DNA of 64,000 nucleotides from Paenibacillus lignilyticus. Its GTDB lineage: Bacteria; Bacillota; Bacilli; Paenibacillales; Paenibacillaceae. Positions 19,255 to 27,344 of this stretch are shown here, in pieces (positions within the stretch are counted from its first letter, which is position 1; every line of letters starts with the position of its first letter). The stretch is from the NCBI RefSeq assembly GCF_017942085.1, contig NZ_JAGKSP010000001.1:310001-374000 (forward strand). The letters run 5' to 3'. The translations under genes were made by a program, and so were the position numbers. The notes beneath the pieces are model-generated. The model was not told the origin of the DNA, ran no database searches, and saw only the letters and a program-made list of their open reading frames with translations.

Positions 19255-19261
19255 CGTTGGA

Positions 19262-21079
19262 TTAGTTAGTTTGCTGTGCGGAAGCACCGGCTGCCGCAGC
19301 CTCAGGCTGTTTCGCAGGCTTCTGAATAGTACGGATATGCAGCTGTTGGAGCTGAGAGATATCCACTTCGGATGGCGCATCGCTGAGCAAGTCGGTTGCA
19401 CTTGCTGTTTTAGGGAACGCGATCGTTTCACGAAGATTCGTGCGTCCGGCAAGCAGCATTACCAGGCGGTCAAATCCGAATGCAAATCCGCCGTGAGGAG
19501 GCGTTCCGTAATCGAATGCATCGAGCAGGAAGCCGAATTTCTCGTGTGCCTCTTCAAGGGAGAAGCCAAGTGCTTTAAACATAAGCTCTTGAACGTCACG
19601 TTTGTAGATCCGCATCGAACCGCCGCCTACTTCGTAGCCGTTAAGGACAAGGTCGTAAGCTTGTGCGCGGATTGCGCCCGGATCTGTCTCGAACAACGGC
19701 AGATCGTCATCGTTCGGGCGTGTGAACGGATGGTGTTCCGCTACATAACGCTTCGCTTCTTCATCGTAGCCGAGCAGCGGGAAGTCTACAACCCACTCCA
19801 GCTTGAATTTGGACTCATCGATCAAACCAAGCTGTTTACCGATTTTAAGACGCAGGTTGCCAAGTACATCCGCAACGACTTTCTTCTTGTCCGCGGAGAA
19901 CAGCAGCAAGTCGCCTTCTTCAACGCCAAGACGCTCGGTCATCGCTGCGATTTCTTCAGGCTTGAAGAATTTCACGATCGGGCCGCGCCATTCGCCTTCC
20001 TTCACCGTTACCCAAGCCAGTCCTTTACCGCCGTAACGCGCTGCAAACGGCTGCAGATCGTCAAGCTCTTTACGGCTCCAGCTCGCACAGCCCTTCGCGT
20101 TCAGTACTTTAACAACGCCGCCGCTTGCGCTGACGGATGCAAATACTTTCACGTCACTGTTGGCCACGATATCCGTGATGTCTTCCATTTCCATGCCAAA
20201 ACGAAGGTCAGGCTTATCGGAGCCGTATTTGTTCATTGCATCCGCATACGTGATGCGTTGGAATGGAGTTGGAATTTCAACGCCAACCGTTTCGCGGAAC
20301 AATTTCACAACGAGCTCTTCCATCAGGTTCAGCAATTGATCCTGCGACAAGAAGGAAGTCTCGATATCGACTTGCGTGAACTCCGGCTGACGGTCTGCGC
20401 GAAGATCCTCATCGCGGAAGCAGCGTGCGATTTGGTAGTAGCGCTCAAGTCCGCTTACCATCAGGAGCTGTTTGAAAATTTGCGGCGATTGCGGCAGCGC
20501 GAAGAATTCGCCCGGATGAACACGGCTTGGCACCAAGTAATCACGTGCGCCTTCCGGCGTGCTCTTCGTCAAGATCGGCGTTTCCACGTCGATGAAGCCT
20601 TGACCGTCCAAGTAGTCGCGGAACACTTTAGCCGCTTTGGAGCGAAGCAGCAATGTCTTCTGCATTTCAGGGCGACGCAGATCCAGGTAACGATATTTGA
20701 GGCGAAGCGACTCATCCACTTCAACGCCATCTTCGATTGGGAATGGAGGCGTCTTCGCTGCATTCATAATTTCGATTTCCGTCACGCGGATTTCAATTTC
20801 ACCGGTCGAAATGTTTTTGTTAACCGTCTCGGCATCACGTTCTACGACTTGACCGCGAACGGCAAGCACGAATTCGTTACGAGCGCGGTCAGCGATTGCA
20901 AGTGCATCGCCGGAGAAATCAGGGTTGAATACGATTTGCACGATACCTGTACGGTCGCGCAGGTCGATAAACAATACTCCGCCAAGGTCGCGGCGGCGTT
21001 GTACCCAGCCGTTCAACGTAACCGTTTGTCCTACTTCCGCTTTCGTCAATGTTCCACAAGAATGAGTTTTCAACATCAT
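19262..21079 (-). CDS. aspS: Aspartyl-tRNA synthetase
   Basis: A 605-residue class II synthetase, bacterial type. An N-terminal OB-fold anticodon domain ([20 protein letters not shown]) is followed by the catalytic core, the GAD insertion domain and motif 3 ([16 protein letters not shown]). The C-terminal tail beyond the core is alanine-rich ([10 protein letters not shown]), a lineage-type extension. Start is one of two consecutive ATG codons at 21079 or 21076, with AGGAG 13 bases upstream. It follows hisS by 45 bases and shares its T-box leader. Whether the enzyme is discriminating or charges tRNA-Asn too cannot be told from sequence by eye. Confidence 0.98.
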   Translation of the reverse strand: MMLKTHSCGTLTKAEVGQTVTLNGWVQRRRDLGGVLFIDLRDRTGIVQIVFNPDFSGDALAIADRARNEFVLAVRGQVVERDAETVNKNISTGEIEIRVTEIEIMNAAKTPPFPIEDGVEVDESLRLKYRYLDLRRPEMQKTLLLRSKAAKVFRDYLDGQGFIDVETPILTKSTPEGARDYLVPSRVHPGEFFALPQSPQIFKQLLMVSGLERYYQIARCFRDEDLRADRQPEFTQVDIETSFLSQDQLLNLMEELVVKLFRETVGVEIPTPFQRITYADAMNKYGSDKPDLRFGMEMEDITDIVANSDVKVFASVSASGGVVKVLNAKGCASWSRKELDDLQPFAARYGGKGLAWVTVKEGEWRGPIVKFFKPEEIAAMTERLGVEEGDLLLFSADKKKVVADVLGNLRLKIGKQLGLIDESKFKLEWVVDFPLLGYDEEAKRYVAEHHPFTRPNDDDLPLFETDPGAIRAQAYDLVLNGYEVGGGSMRIYKRDVQELMFKALGFSLEEAHEKFGFLLDAFDYGTPPHGGFAFGFDRLVMLLAGRTNLRETIAFPKTASATDLLSDAPSEVDISQLQQLHIRTIQKPAKQPEAAAAGASAQQTN

Positions 21080-21124
21080 GATAGGTTAGTGGCTCCTTTT
21101 ATAATGGGATTATGGGGCGTTGCC

Positions 21125-22378
21125 TTATTTCAGAATTTCATCTGCGAGCTGATCAAGCGCAACAGACTGCTGTTCACCGGTCGTCATGTTCTTCAGCATG
21201 ATCTCCCCGCGTTCCAGTTCATCGTCGCCGAGAATAGCTGTAAATCGAACTTGAAGGCGGTCGGCAGACTTCATTTGCGCCTTCATTTTGCGACCTTGAT
21301 AATCCCGCTCCGCTGAGATGCCCCGCATTCTCAGACCGTGCAGCAGCCGCGTCACTTCGCGATCGGCCGCCTCGCCAAGACCTACCATGTACACATCGAC
21401 CTGATGCAAATTAGCCAGCTGCACGCCTTGACTCTCAAGCAGCATAACCGTACGCTCCAGACCAAGTCCAAGACCTACGCCCGGCTGATCCGGTCCTCCG
21501 ATATCGGCCACAAGCCCGTTGTAGCGGCCGCCGCCGCCGATCGTATCGATGGCGCCGATGCCTTCGGCTTTGTACTCAAAGGCTGTGTGCGTGTAATAAT
21601 CAAGACCGCGCACCAGGCGTGGATTGATGGAATATGGAATGTTCATTCCCGTCAAATGCATTTGCAGCGCTTCGAAGTGCGTGCTGCACTCTTCATCCAA
21701 GCTATCCAGAATGGAAGGCGCACCTTCAAAATGATGCTGATCATTCTTACAATCCAGCACCCGCAGCGGATTACGATCCATACGCGATTGGCAATCCTTG
21801 CACAGGATTTCGCGTTTGGGCTCCAAGAAACCAAGCAGCTTCTCGCGGAACGCTGCCCGAACAGCCGGTGTGCCGACAGAATTGATTTCCACGCGAACGT
21901 CTTTCAATCCCACTTCGGAGTAGAACGTATAGCCAAGTGCAATCACTTCAGCATCCAGCGCAGCATCTACGGCACCAAGCGCCTCAATGCCGAATTGGTG
22001 GAACTGACGATAGCGCCCAGCTTGCTGACGCTCATAACGGAACATCGGCCCGATATAATATAGCTTCGTCAGATCAGGCTCGCCATACAGCTTGTTCTCG
22101 ACATACGCACGTACCGCGCCTGCCGTACCTTCCGGACGCAGCGTTAAACTGCGGTTGCCGCGGTCGGTGAAGGTGTACATTTCTTTCTCCACGATATCGG
22201 TCGTTTCGCCGACGCCGCGCTTATACAGCTCCGTCATTTCAAACATCGGCGTGCGGATCTCACGGAAGTTAAAGCGACGGCAAATCTCACGCGCTTTGCT
22301 CTCGACAAACTGCCATTTCTCTACCGAGCCCGGCAAAAAGTCCTGCGTGCCCGGAGGCTTCTGAAAGCCCATGTCCAT
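21125..22378 (-). CDS. hisS: Histidyl-tRNA synthetase
   Basis: A 417-residue class II synthetase. Motif 2 (FRYERQQAGRYRQFHQFGIE), the histidine-A motifs LVRGLDYYTHTAFEY and GGGGRYNGL, and motif 3 (GVGLGLGLERTVMLLE) are visible. A C-terminal anticodon-binding domain follows. It is the first gene of a hisS-aspS operon controlled by a T-box leader, as in Bacillus. The start is ATG at 22378; an ATG two codons on has a slightly better spacing to AGGGGGA. Confidence 0.98.
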   Translation of the reverse strand: MDMGFQKPPGTQDFLPGSVEKWQFVESKAREICRRFNFREIRTPMFEMTELYKRGVGETTDIVEKEMYTFTDRGNRSLTLRPEGTAGAVRAYVENKLYGEPDLTKLYYIGPMFRYERQQAGRYRQFHQFGIEALGAVDAALDAEVIALGYTFYSEVGLKDVRVEINSVGTPAVRAAFREKLLGFLEPKREILCKDCQSRMDRNPLRVLDCKNDQHHFEGAPSILDSLDEECSTHFEALQMHLTGMNIPYSINPRLVRGLDYYTHTAFEYKAEGIGAIDTIGGGGRYNGLVADIGGPDQPGVGLGLGLERTVMLLESQGVQLANLHQVDVYMVGLGEAADREVTRLLHGLRMRGISAERDYQGRKMKAQMKSADRLQVRFTAILGDDELERGEIMLKNMTTGEQQSVALDQLADEILK

Positions 22379-22413
22379 TCCCCCTAAAAGTACTGCAATC
22401 CAGGATAATCATC

Positions 22414-22715
22414 AAAAAAAGCCCTCGTCCTCCGCCTCAAAAAGGCAAAGGGACGAGAGCTTGTTAGATACAAAGCTACCGTGGTACCACCCACATTCCG
22501 AATCACCAAGTGATTCGCTTCAATCGGTTAACGCCCCGACTACGCATTACAGCTAATGAGCAAGCGCGTAAAGCTCTTGCAGGTTCACCGCATGTCCTCT
22601 GGGAAGTCTGTCCGCTCAAGCACGCCAAGGATTCTTCCAGCCAAGGAATCCCTCTCTGAATCGGTGCGGGTAGAACGAATCGGTCCCTTCAACGGATCGA
22701 CATAATATAACCTTT
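22414..22715 (-). ncRNA. T-box leader of hisS-aspS
   Basis: A leader of about 300 bases with the T-box motif GGTGGTACCACGG on the minus strand (22479-22491) and a terminator hairpin (CTCGTCC with GGACGAG, 22424-22456 region) followed by a run of seven T. The element decides read-through of both hisS and aspS. The specifier triplet was not fixed by eye; His or Asp are the expected choices. Confidence 0.92.
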
Positions 22716-22744
22716 ATTGTATCGTTCACTTCACCATGTGTCAA
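22716..22744 (-). promoter_or_regulatory. Sigma-A promoter of the hisS-aspS T-box transcript
   Basis: On the minus strand: -35 TTGACA (22744-22739), exactly 17 bases, then -10 TACAAT (22721-22716). This is close to consensus. Confidence 0.85.
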
Positions 22745-22817
22745 GAGATCAACACACAATCATTTCCACTCATTATTCCCGCCTTGCGGAATTGCATACC
22801 TCTCGCCCTTGCCCTAT

Positions 22818-23046
22818 GGTCGCGATAGCGGCCATGCTCTTCGCTCTTGCCCTTAGGTCGCGATTGCGGCCGTCGCCTTTCGCTCTTTGGTCGCGATTGC
22901 GACCATACTCTTCGCTCTTGCCCTTAGGTCGCGATTGCGGCCGTCGCCTTTCGCTCTTTGGTCGCGATTGCGACCATACTCTTCGCTCTTGCCCTTAGGT
23001 CGCGATTGCGGCCGTCGCCCTTGGCTCTTCGGTCGCGATAGCGACC
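22818..23046. repeat. Array of seven GGTCGCGATnGCGrCC hairpins with alternating 38/33-base period
   Basis: Seven copies of a 16-base inverted repeat (GGTCGC, 4-base loop GATT or GATA, GCGACC or GCGGCC) start at 22818, 22856, 22889, 22927, 22960, 22998 and 23031. Start-to-start distances are 38, 33, 38, 33, 38, 33. Together they form a 71-base higher-order tandem repeat. The intervening bases are also repeated (CTCTTCGCTCTTGCCCTTA in the longer spacer, a GTCGCCTTTCGCTCTT type in the shorter). It lies upstream of the hisS promoter and reads through in several frames, but no frame has gene character. Function unknown. Confidence 0.9.
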
Positions 23047-23084
23047 AAACCAACTAACATCCCCGCGGGCTACGAGCGGGCCTC

Positions 23085-23129
23085 CAGGTTACCGTGCGAG
23101 CGGCAAAGCCGCGAGCACCTGGTAACCTG
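23085..23129. repeat. Large inverted repeat
   Basis: CAGGTTACC (23085-23093) and GGTAACCTG (23121-23129) form the outer 9-bp stem. Inside, GCGGC and GCCGC around AAA form a second stem. The predicted structure has no T tail and so is not an ordinary terminator. Confidence 0.75.
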
Positions 23130-23143
23130 TCGCGCCGAACGTA

Positions 23144-23294
23144 AAGCGTGTCCCGAACGGGACGAAAGCGAGCACTAGCACGCACCCGATCACATGCGCC
23201 TCTGAGGCGGACTACGTTATGATGGTCCCGTGAGGGACACCAGGTCGATAAACCCGGCCAAAAGTTAAGCGTGTCCCGTATGGGACGAAAGCGA
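23144..23294. repeat. Pair of 28-base direct repeats containing GTCCC/GGGAC hairpins
   Basis: AAGCGTGTCCCGAACGGGAC plus GAAAGCGA (23144-23171) recurs at 23267-23294 with three differences, all in the hairpin loop region; copy spacing is 123 bases. A third, related GGTCCC-GTGA-GGGAC hairpin lies at 23224-23236. Substitutions confined to the loop suggest that the stem is conserved as a structure. Confidence 0.7.
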
Positions 23295-23645
23295 TCCTAC
23301 ACCAAACACGACTCGCGAGCGCTTCTCTGTAACTCCAACGTTAGTCAACTTCCGGGTGTCCAGAGGGACGGGTCCCTCGGGGTCCCCCTTGTAGGGGGAT
23401 TTAGGGGGTCTCCACCACAAAGAAAAAGAACCCACAAACAAGTTGTAGGTTCATCAAAGTAATATATTCAAAAAAGGGGGTCGGGTTTCATTATAGCCCG
23501 CCTATGTTAGAGTATCATTTTAAACACATTACAGTTTGGTTACAAAATATAAAGCGATTTCTTGCCGTTTCCACAGCAACCGACAGCAACCGACAGCAAC
23601 GGACGGAGCGCTTCGACGAAGAGGCAGCCCGTCCTTCCTGCTTCG
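23295..23645. other. Gene-free stretch with G/C-run and hairpin motifs
   Basis: No convincing gene is seen. At 23362-23412 there are alternating runs of G and C (GGGACGGGTCCC, then two GGGG-type and CCCCC-type blocks). At 23428-23454 the hairpin GAACCTACAAC/GTTTGTGGGTTC reads as a minus-strand terminator followed by TTTTTCTTT, and a weaker CCCG/CGGG hairpin with a T run is at 23473-23503. These could end transcripts from dtd and the small gene. A 10-base unit (CGACAGCAAC type) is repeated three times around 23574-23603. Confidence 0.55.
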
Positions 23646-23819
23646 TTACCTATGCTCGCCAACCGGCGAACGTCTGGGTGTTGCAGCGAAGCCGCCAAAG
23701 TCAGCGGATGCTTCAATATTTTCTTCCATCTCTGCGAATATAAGCGCTTCGCGTCGATCCGCATGAAGCAGTCTCCGCGAAATCCTTTCGACACTCTGCT
23801 CTTTACGCGACTGATGCAT
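23646..23819 (-). CDS. Candidate small protein gene (57 residues), unknown
   Basis: A frame starting at ATG 23819 encodes a charged, helix-rich peptide (MHQSRKEQSVERISRRLLHA, then DRREALIFAEMEENI and a basic tail ending in SPVGEHR). A strong GGTGGAGGG binding site lies 9 bases upstream of the ATG. It is 106 bases beyond the dtd stop on the same strand and is followed by terminator-like hairpins. I do not recognise a family. Codon use looks normal, but the length is small and chance cannot be excluded. Confidence 0.5.
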   Translation of the reverse strand: MHQSRKEQSVERISRRLLHADRREALIFAEMEENIEASADFGGFAATPRRSPVGEHR

Positions 23820-23925
23820 AACGAGAATCCCTCCACCGTTGTCGTGCACGAATAAAGCTGTGCACTTCTAACGCTAGTGTTCCCGTTCGAAGCTATTCTA
23901 ACACTTAAACCAACAGAAGCCCGGC

Positions 23926-24369
23926 TTAAGCTTTACTGTCGATAATCAAGGTAACCGGTCCCCAGTTGATCAAGGATACGTCCATCATCGCACCGAATTT
24001 GCCGGTCTCCACAGCCAGCCCATTCGATTGAAGCTGCTTGTTGAATGCATCATACAGCGCTTCCGCCTGTTCCGGTCGTGCGGCAGCCATGAAATTCGGC
24101 CGTCTGCCTTTACGGCAGTCGCCATATAAAGTAAACTGCGATACCGAAAGAATTGCGCCGCCCACTTCCTTGACGGAATGATTCATCTTGCCTTCTTCGT
24201 CCTCAAAAATGCGCAAGCCCGCAATCTTCTCCGCCATCCAGCGAATATCGGATTCATCATCCTCATGAGTAATGCCCACCAGCAGCATCAGCCCCATATC
24301 GATCGAGCCGACCGTTTCTCCATCTACGGTAACGGACGCCTGTTTGCTTCGTTGTACAACAACTTTCAT
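23926..24369 (-). CDS. dtd: D-aminoacyl-tRNA deacylase
   Basis: Hydrolyses D-aminoacyl-tRNAs (and Gly-tRNA-Ala), protecting translation from D-amino acids. 147 residues, the usual length, from the ATG at 24369 ([13 protein letters not shown]). The substrate-site motifs are SQFTLYGD and, near the C-terminus, [10 protein letters not shown] in place of the usual NxGPVT pattern with an aspartate after Asn; the Gly-Pro-Val-Thr core is intact. It follows relA after about 50 bases, as in Bacillus (relA-dtd), so the two are probably co-transcribed. Confidence 0.95.
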   Translation of the reverse strand: MKVVVQRSKQASVTVDGETVGSIDMGLMLLVGITHEDDESDIRWMAEKIAGLRIFEDEEGKMNHSVKEVGGAILSVSQFTLYGDCRKGRRPNFMAAARPEQAEALYDAFNKQLQSNGLAVETGKFGAMMDVSLINWGPVTLIIDSKA

Positions 24370-24418
24370 AACCTTACGAACTCTCCCTGCCAAACGTAAT
24401 CAAAAATCAGATCTACCG

Positions 24419-26602
24419 TTATTGCATAATCCGCTGCACGGAATAAATATCTTTCACCCGTTTGATGCGCTCCACCACAGACTGTAAATGCTCGATGTTC
24501 CGAATCAAAACCGTCATATGAATCATGGCGAGCTTATTCTTATCCGAACGTCCGGAGACGGCGGATATATTCGTTTTACTCTCAGACACGGCTTGCAGCA
24601 CTTCGTTGAGCAAACCCGGGCGATCATGTCCGGTAATTTCGATATCAACGCTGTAGTTCGCCTCGACCGATTGTTCCCAATCCACCTCAATAACGCGAGC
24701 AGCCTCTTCGCCATCAGCGCTTGGACTCACATTCAGACAATCCAAACGGTGAACCGACACGCCGCGCCCGCGCGTGATATAGCCCACAATAGCATCGCCG
24801 GGCACCGGATTACAGCAACGAGCAAACCGGACAAGCAGATTGTCTACCCCTTTAACGGATACACCATGCGTCGGACGAGATTTACGGAGCGAAGGGGAGG
24901 ATTTCATCTCCTTCATCTCATTCGTCAGCTCGATCTGATTCGCTTCTTCCGCTTCCTTGCGCATTTTCTCTGTCAGCTTCGTCACGATCTGAGCAGCGGT
25001 AATCCCGCCGAACCCGACAGCAGACAGCATATCGTCGATATCGTTAAACGTAAATTTATAGGCGGCTTCCTGCAGCTGAGAATCCGACATAAAGGCTGAC
25101 GCTTCAAGTCCGAGGCGTTTGAGCTCGCGCTCAATGTTGTCACGGCCTTTAACTACGTTCTCTTCGCGTCTTTCTTTCTTAAACCACTGCTTGATCTTGC
25201 TTCGCGCATGAGACGATTGCGCAATCTTGATCCAGTCCTGGCTAGGGCCATACGAATGCTTCGAGGTCAAGATCTCAACGATATCCCCGGTCTTCAGCTT
25301 ATAGTCGAGCGGAACGATTCGGCCATTAACCTTGGAGCCGATGGTGCGATTCCCGACCTCAGTATGAATCCGATAGGCAAAATCAAGCGGCACCGCGCCG
25401 GCAGGAAGCTCGAATACTTCTCCCTTTGGCGTAAACACAAATACAAGATCGGAGAAAAAGTCCATCTTCAGCGATTCGACAAATTCGGAGGCATCGCTGG
25501 CTTCATGCTGAAGCTCGATGATCTCGCGGAATAACGTCATTTTCTCTTCGAATGAACCGCCCGGAACGACGCCGCCTTCTTTGTAAGCCCAGTGGGCAGC
25601 AATCCCGAATTCAGACGTGCGATGCATATCCCATGTCCGAATCTGCACTTCCGTCGGCTCACCGGTAGGACCGATGACTGTCGTATGGAGAGACTGATAC
25701 ATGTTTGCTTTAGGCATCGCGATATAATCTTTGAAACGGCCGGGCATCGGTTTCCATAACGTATGAATGATACCGAGCGTTGCGTAACAGTCTTTTATAT
25801 TATCAACGATGATCCGAATGGCGAGCAGATCGTAAATTTCCGTAAACTGCTTGCTGCGCGCGGTCATCTTCTTATAAATGCTGTATATGTGCTTCGGACG
25901 ACCGGAGATATCGCCTTCGATCCCCATATCCTCAAGCTTCTCCGTGATCCGGGTAATGACATCTGCGATGTATTGCTCCCGCTCCGCGCGTTTCTTCTTC
26001 ATGAGATTGGCGATGCGATAGTATTGCTGCGGATTCAAATAACGAAGCGCAATATCCTCCATCTCCCACTTGATGGCCGAGATGCCGAGCCGGTGTGCGA
26101 TCGGGCAGAAAATTTCCAGCGTCTCGTACGCGATACGCCGCTGCGCCTCCTCGGATTGATATTTCAGCGTCCGCATATTATGAAGGCGGTCAGCCAGCTT
26201 AATTAGGATAACCCGCATGTCCTGTGCCATCGCAACGAACATTTTGCGGTAGTTCTCGTTCTGCTGCTCTTCCTTGGAGCGGAATTGAATCTTCTCCAAC
26301 TTCGTAAGTCCGTCTACTACAGCGGCACAAGCCTCACCGAAACGGGTTCTGACCTCTTCAAGCGGGACAGTTGTATCTTCAACGACATCATGAAGAAGCG
26401 CAGCGATAATCGACAACACATCCATCTGCATGTTGACGAGAATTTCAGCTACGGCGACAGGATGTAAAATATACGGCTCTCCCGATTTACGCACTTGCCC
26501 GTGATGGGCTTGATCGGCAAACTCGTATGCTTCTTTGATCCGTGTCAGATCTTGCTCCTTCATATAGGTCGATGCTTTGTCGAGTAACTGCTCTATGCCC
26601 AT
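24419..26602 (-). CDS. relA: Bifunctional (p)ppGpp synthetase/hydrolase (RelA/SpoT, Rel)
   Basis: The long stringent-response enzyme, making and breaking ppGpp. About 727 residues from the ATG at 26602 (MGIEQLLDKA), which has AAAGGGA upstream; the 16 codons before it lack a site. Domains in order: HD hydrolase (HPVAVAEIL, then ALLHDVVEDT), RelA_SpoT synthetase (RPKHIYSIYKKM, then GRFKDYIAMPKANMYQSLHT), TGS (FVFTPKGEVFELPAGAVPLD), a zinc-finger/CC region (RCCNPVPGD) and ACT at the C-terminus (HDRPGLLNEVLQAVSE). The hydrolase motifs are intact, so it is bifunctional. Confidence 0.98.
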   Translation of the reverse strand: MGIEQLLDKASTYMKEQDLTRIKEAYEFADQAHHGQVRKSGEPYILHPVAVAEILVNMQMDVLSIIAALLHDVVEDTTVPLEEVRTRFGEACAAVVDGLTKLEKIQFRSKEEQQNENYRKMFVAMAQDMRVILIKLADRLHNMRTLKYQSEEAQRRIAYETLEIFCPIAHRLGISAIKWEMEDIALRYLNPQQYYRIANLMKKKRAEREQYIADVITRITEKLEDMGIEGDISGRPKHIYSIYKKMTARSKQFTEIYDLLAIRIIVDNIKDCYATLGIIHTLWKPMPGRFKDYIAMPKANMYQSLHTTVIGPTGEPTEVQIRTWDMHRTSEFGIAAHWAYKEGGVVPGGSFEEKMTLFREIIELQHEASDASEFVESLKMDFFSDLVFVFTPKGEVFELPAGAVPLDFAYRIHTEVGNRTIGSKVNGRIVPLDYKLKTGDIVEILTSKHSYGPSQDWIKIAQSSHARSKIKQWFKKERREENVVKGRDNIERELKRLGLEASAFMSDSQLQEAAYKFTFNDIDDMLSAVGFGGITAAQIVTKLTEKMRKEAEEANQIELTNEMKEMKSSPSLRKSRPTHGVSVKGVDNLLVRFARCCNPVPGDAIVGYITRGRGVSVHRLDCLNVSPSADGEEAARVIEVDWEQSVEANYSVDIEITGHDRPGLLNEVLQAVSESKTNISAVSGRSDKNKLAMIHMTVLIRNIEHLQSVVERIKRVKDIYSVQRIMQ

Positions 26603-26772
26603 GAATGTCCCTTTCCGGAAAAGCACGCTGCCTCGCGTTTTGCTTCCCAAATCAATAAAAGTGATGAACCTGACTTCGATAATCAGATTCGCCCGAGTTT
26701 TCCTATTATTATGCCTGTTTTAAAGCCTTTCCGTCAACCTCTCGCTATCCGGCCGTAAAGGCAGGTATAGAG

Positions 26773-26814
26773 AACGCCGGACAGCAGAAGGATGACCCTT
26801 CCGTGTCCGGCGTT
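26773..26814 (-). terminator. Hairpin after apt
   Basis: AACGCCGGACA and TGTCCGGCGTT (26773-26783 with 26804-26814) form a perfect 11-bp stem. It lies 18 bases past the apt stop, but only a short pyrimidine tail follows. Confidence 0.72.
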
Positions 26815-26831
26815 ATCGTGTCTGGCAGAGA

Positions 26832-27344
26832 TTAATAAGTCATTAGCGAGAAAATATCGATTCCGTCAAGCTTCTTGCGGCCATCCAGGTAGCCCAGCTC
26901 GATCAAGAATGCGGCTCCAACCACTTCGCCGCCAAGCTGGCGAATCAGGTTGATCGTGGTTGCAATCGTTCCGCCCGTAGCAAGAAGGTCATCTGCAATC
27001 AGCACGCGCTGACCCGGCTTGATCGCATCCTTATGAATAGCCAGCTTGTCATTGCCATACTCCAAATCGTAGCTGGCTTCAATGACTTCGCCCGGCAGCT
27101 TGCCGCTCTTGCGAATAGGGACAAAACCGGCGCCAAGCGTTACGGCAAGGGGAGCACCGATAATAAAACCGCGGGCTTCCGGACCGGCGACCAAATCGAT
27201 TTGTTTGTCGGCAACGGCTTGACGAATAGCGTCAATTGCATGCGCGTAGACAGGACCGTTATTGGTCAATGTGGTGATGTCCTTGAAACGGATACCCGGC
27301 TGCGGGTAGTCAGGGATAATGCGGATGTAGTCTTTGTAGTTCAT
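26832..27344 (-). CDS. apt: Adenine phosphoribosyltransferase
   Basis: Salvages adenine to AMP with PRPP. 170 residues from the ATG at 27344 ([17 protein letters not shown]), behind GAAGGAGTCG; the longer upstream frame lacks a site. The PRPP-binding motif is [14 protein letters not shown], and [10 protein letters not shown] is also conserved. Its start overlaps the recJ stop by 4 bases. The order recJ-apt-relA is the same as in Bacillus. Confidence 0.96.
   Translation of the reverse strand: MNYKDYIRIIPDYPQPGIRFKDITTLTNNGPVYAHAIDAIRQAVADKQIDLVAGPEARGFIIGAPLAVTLGAGFVPIRKSGKLPGEVIEASYDLEYGNDKLAIHKDAIKPGQRVLIADDLLATGGTIATTINLIRQLGGEVVGAAFLIELGYLDGRKKLDGIDIFSLMTY

Noticed and set aside
19167..19261. 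6S RNA gene between tcdA and aspS
   Set aside because: A 6S RNA lies near here in Bacillus, by memory, but the gap is 95 bases and holds only the aspS terminator.
19271..21316. A 681-codon open frame on the plus strand across aspS and hisS
   Set aside because: It is antisense to two clear synthetase genes, has no ribosome binding site, and its translation is rich in Cys, His and Arg. It is a frame shadow.
22818..23046. CRISPR array
   Set aside because: The repeat is only 16 bases and the spacers are themselves repeated and alternate in two lengths, unlike unique CRISPR spacers; no cas genes nearby.
22853..23053. Reading frames through the hairpin array giving repetitive Arg/Lys/Ala-rich peptides
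   Set aside because: All frames are products of the 71-base repeat; no start signal and no gene character. Treated as a repeat.
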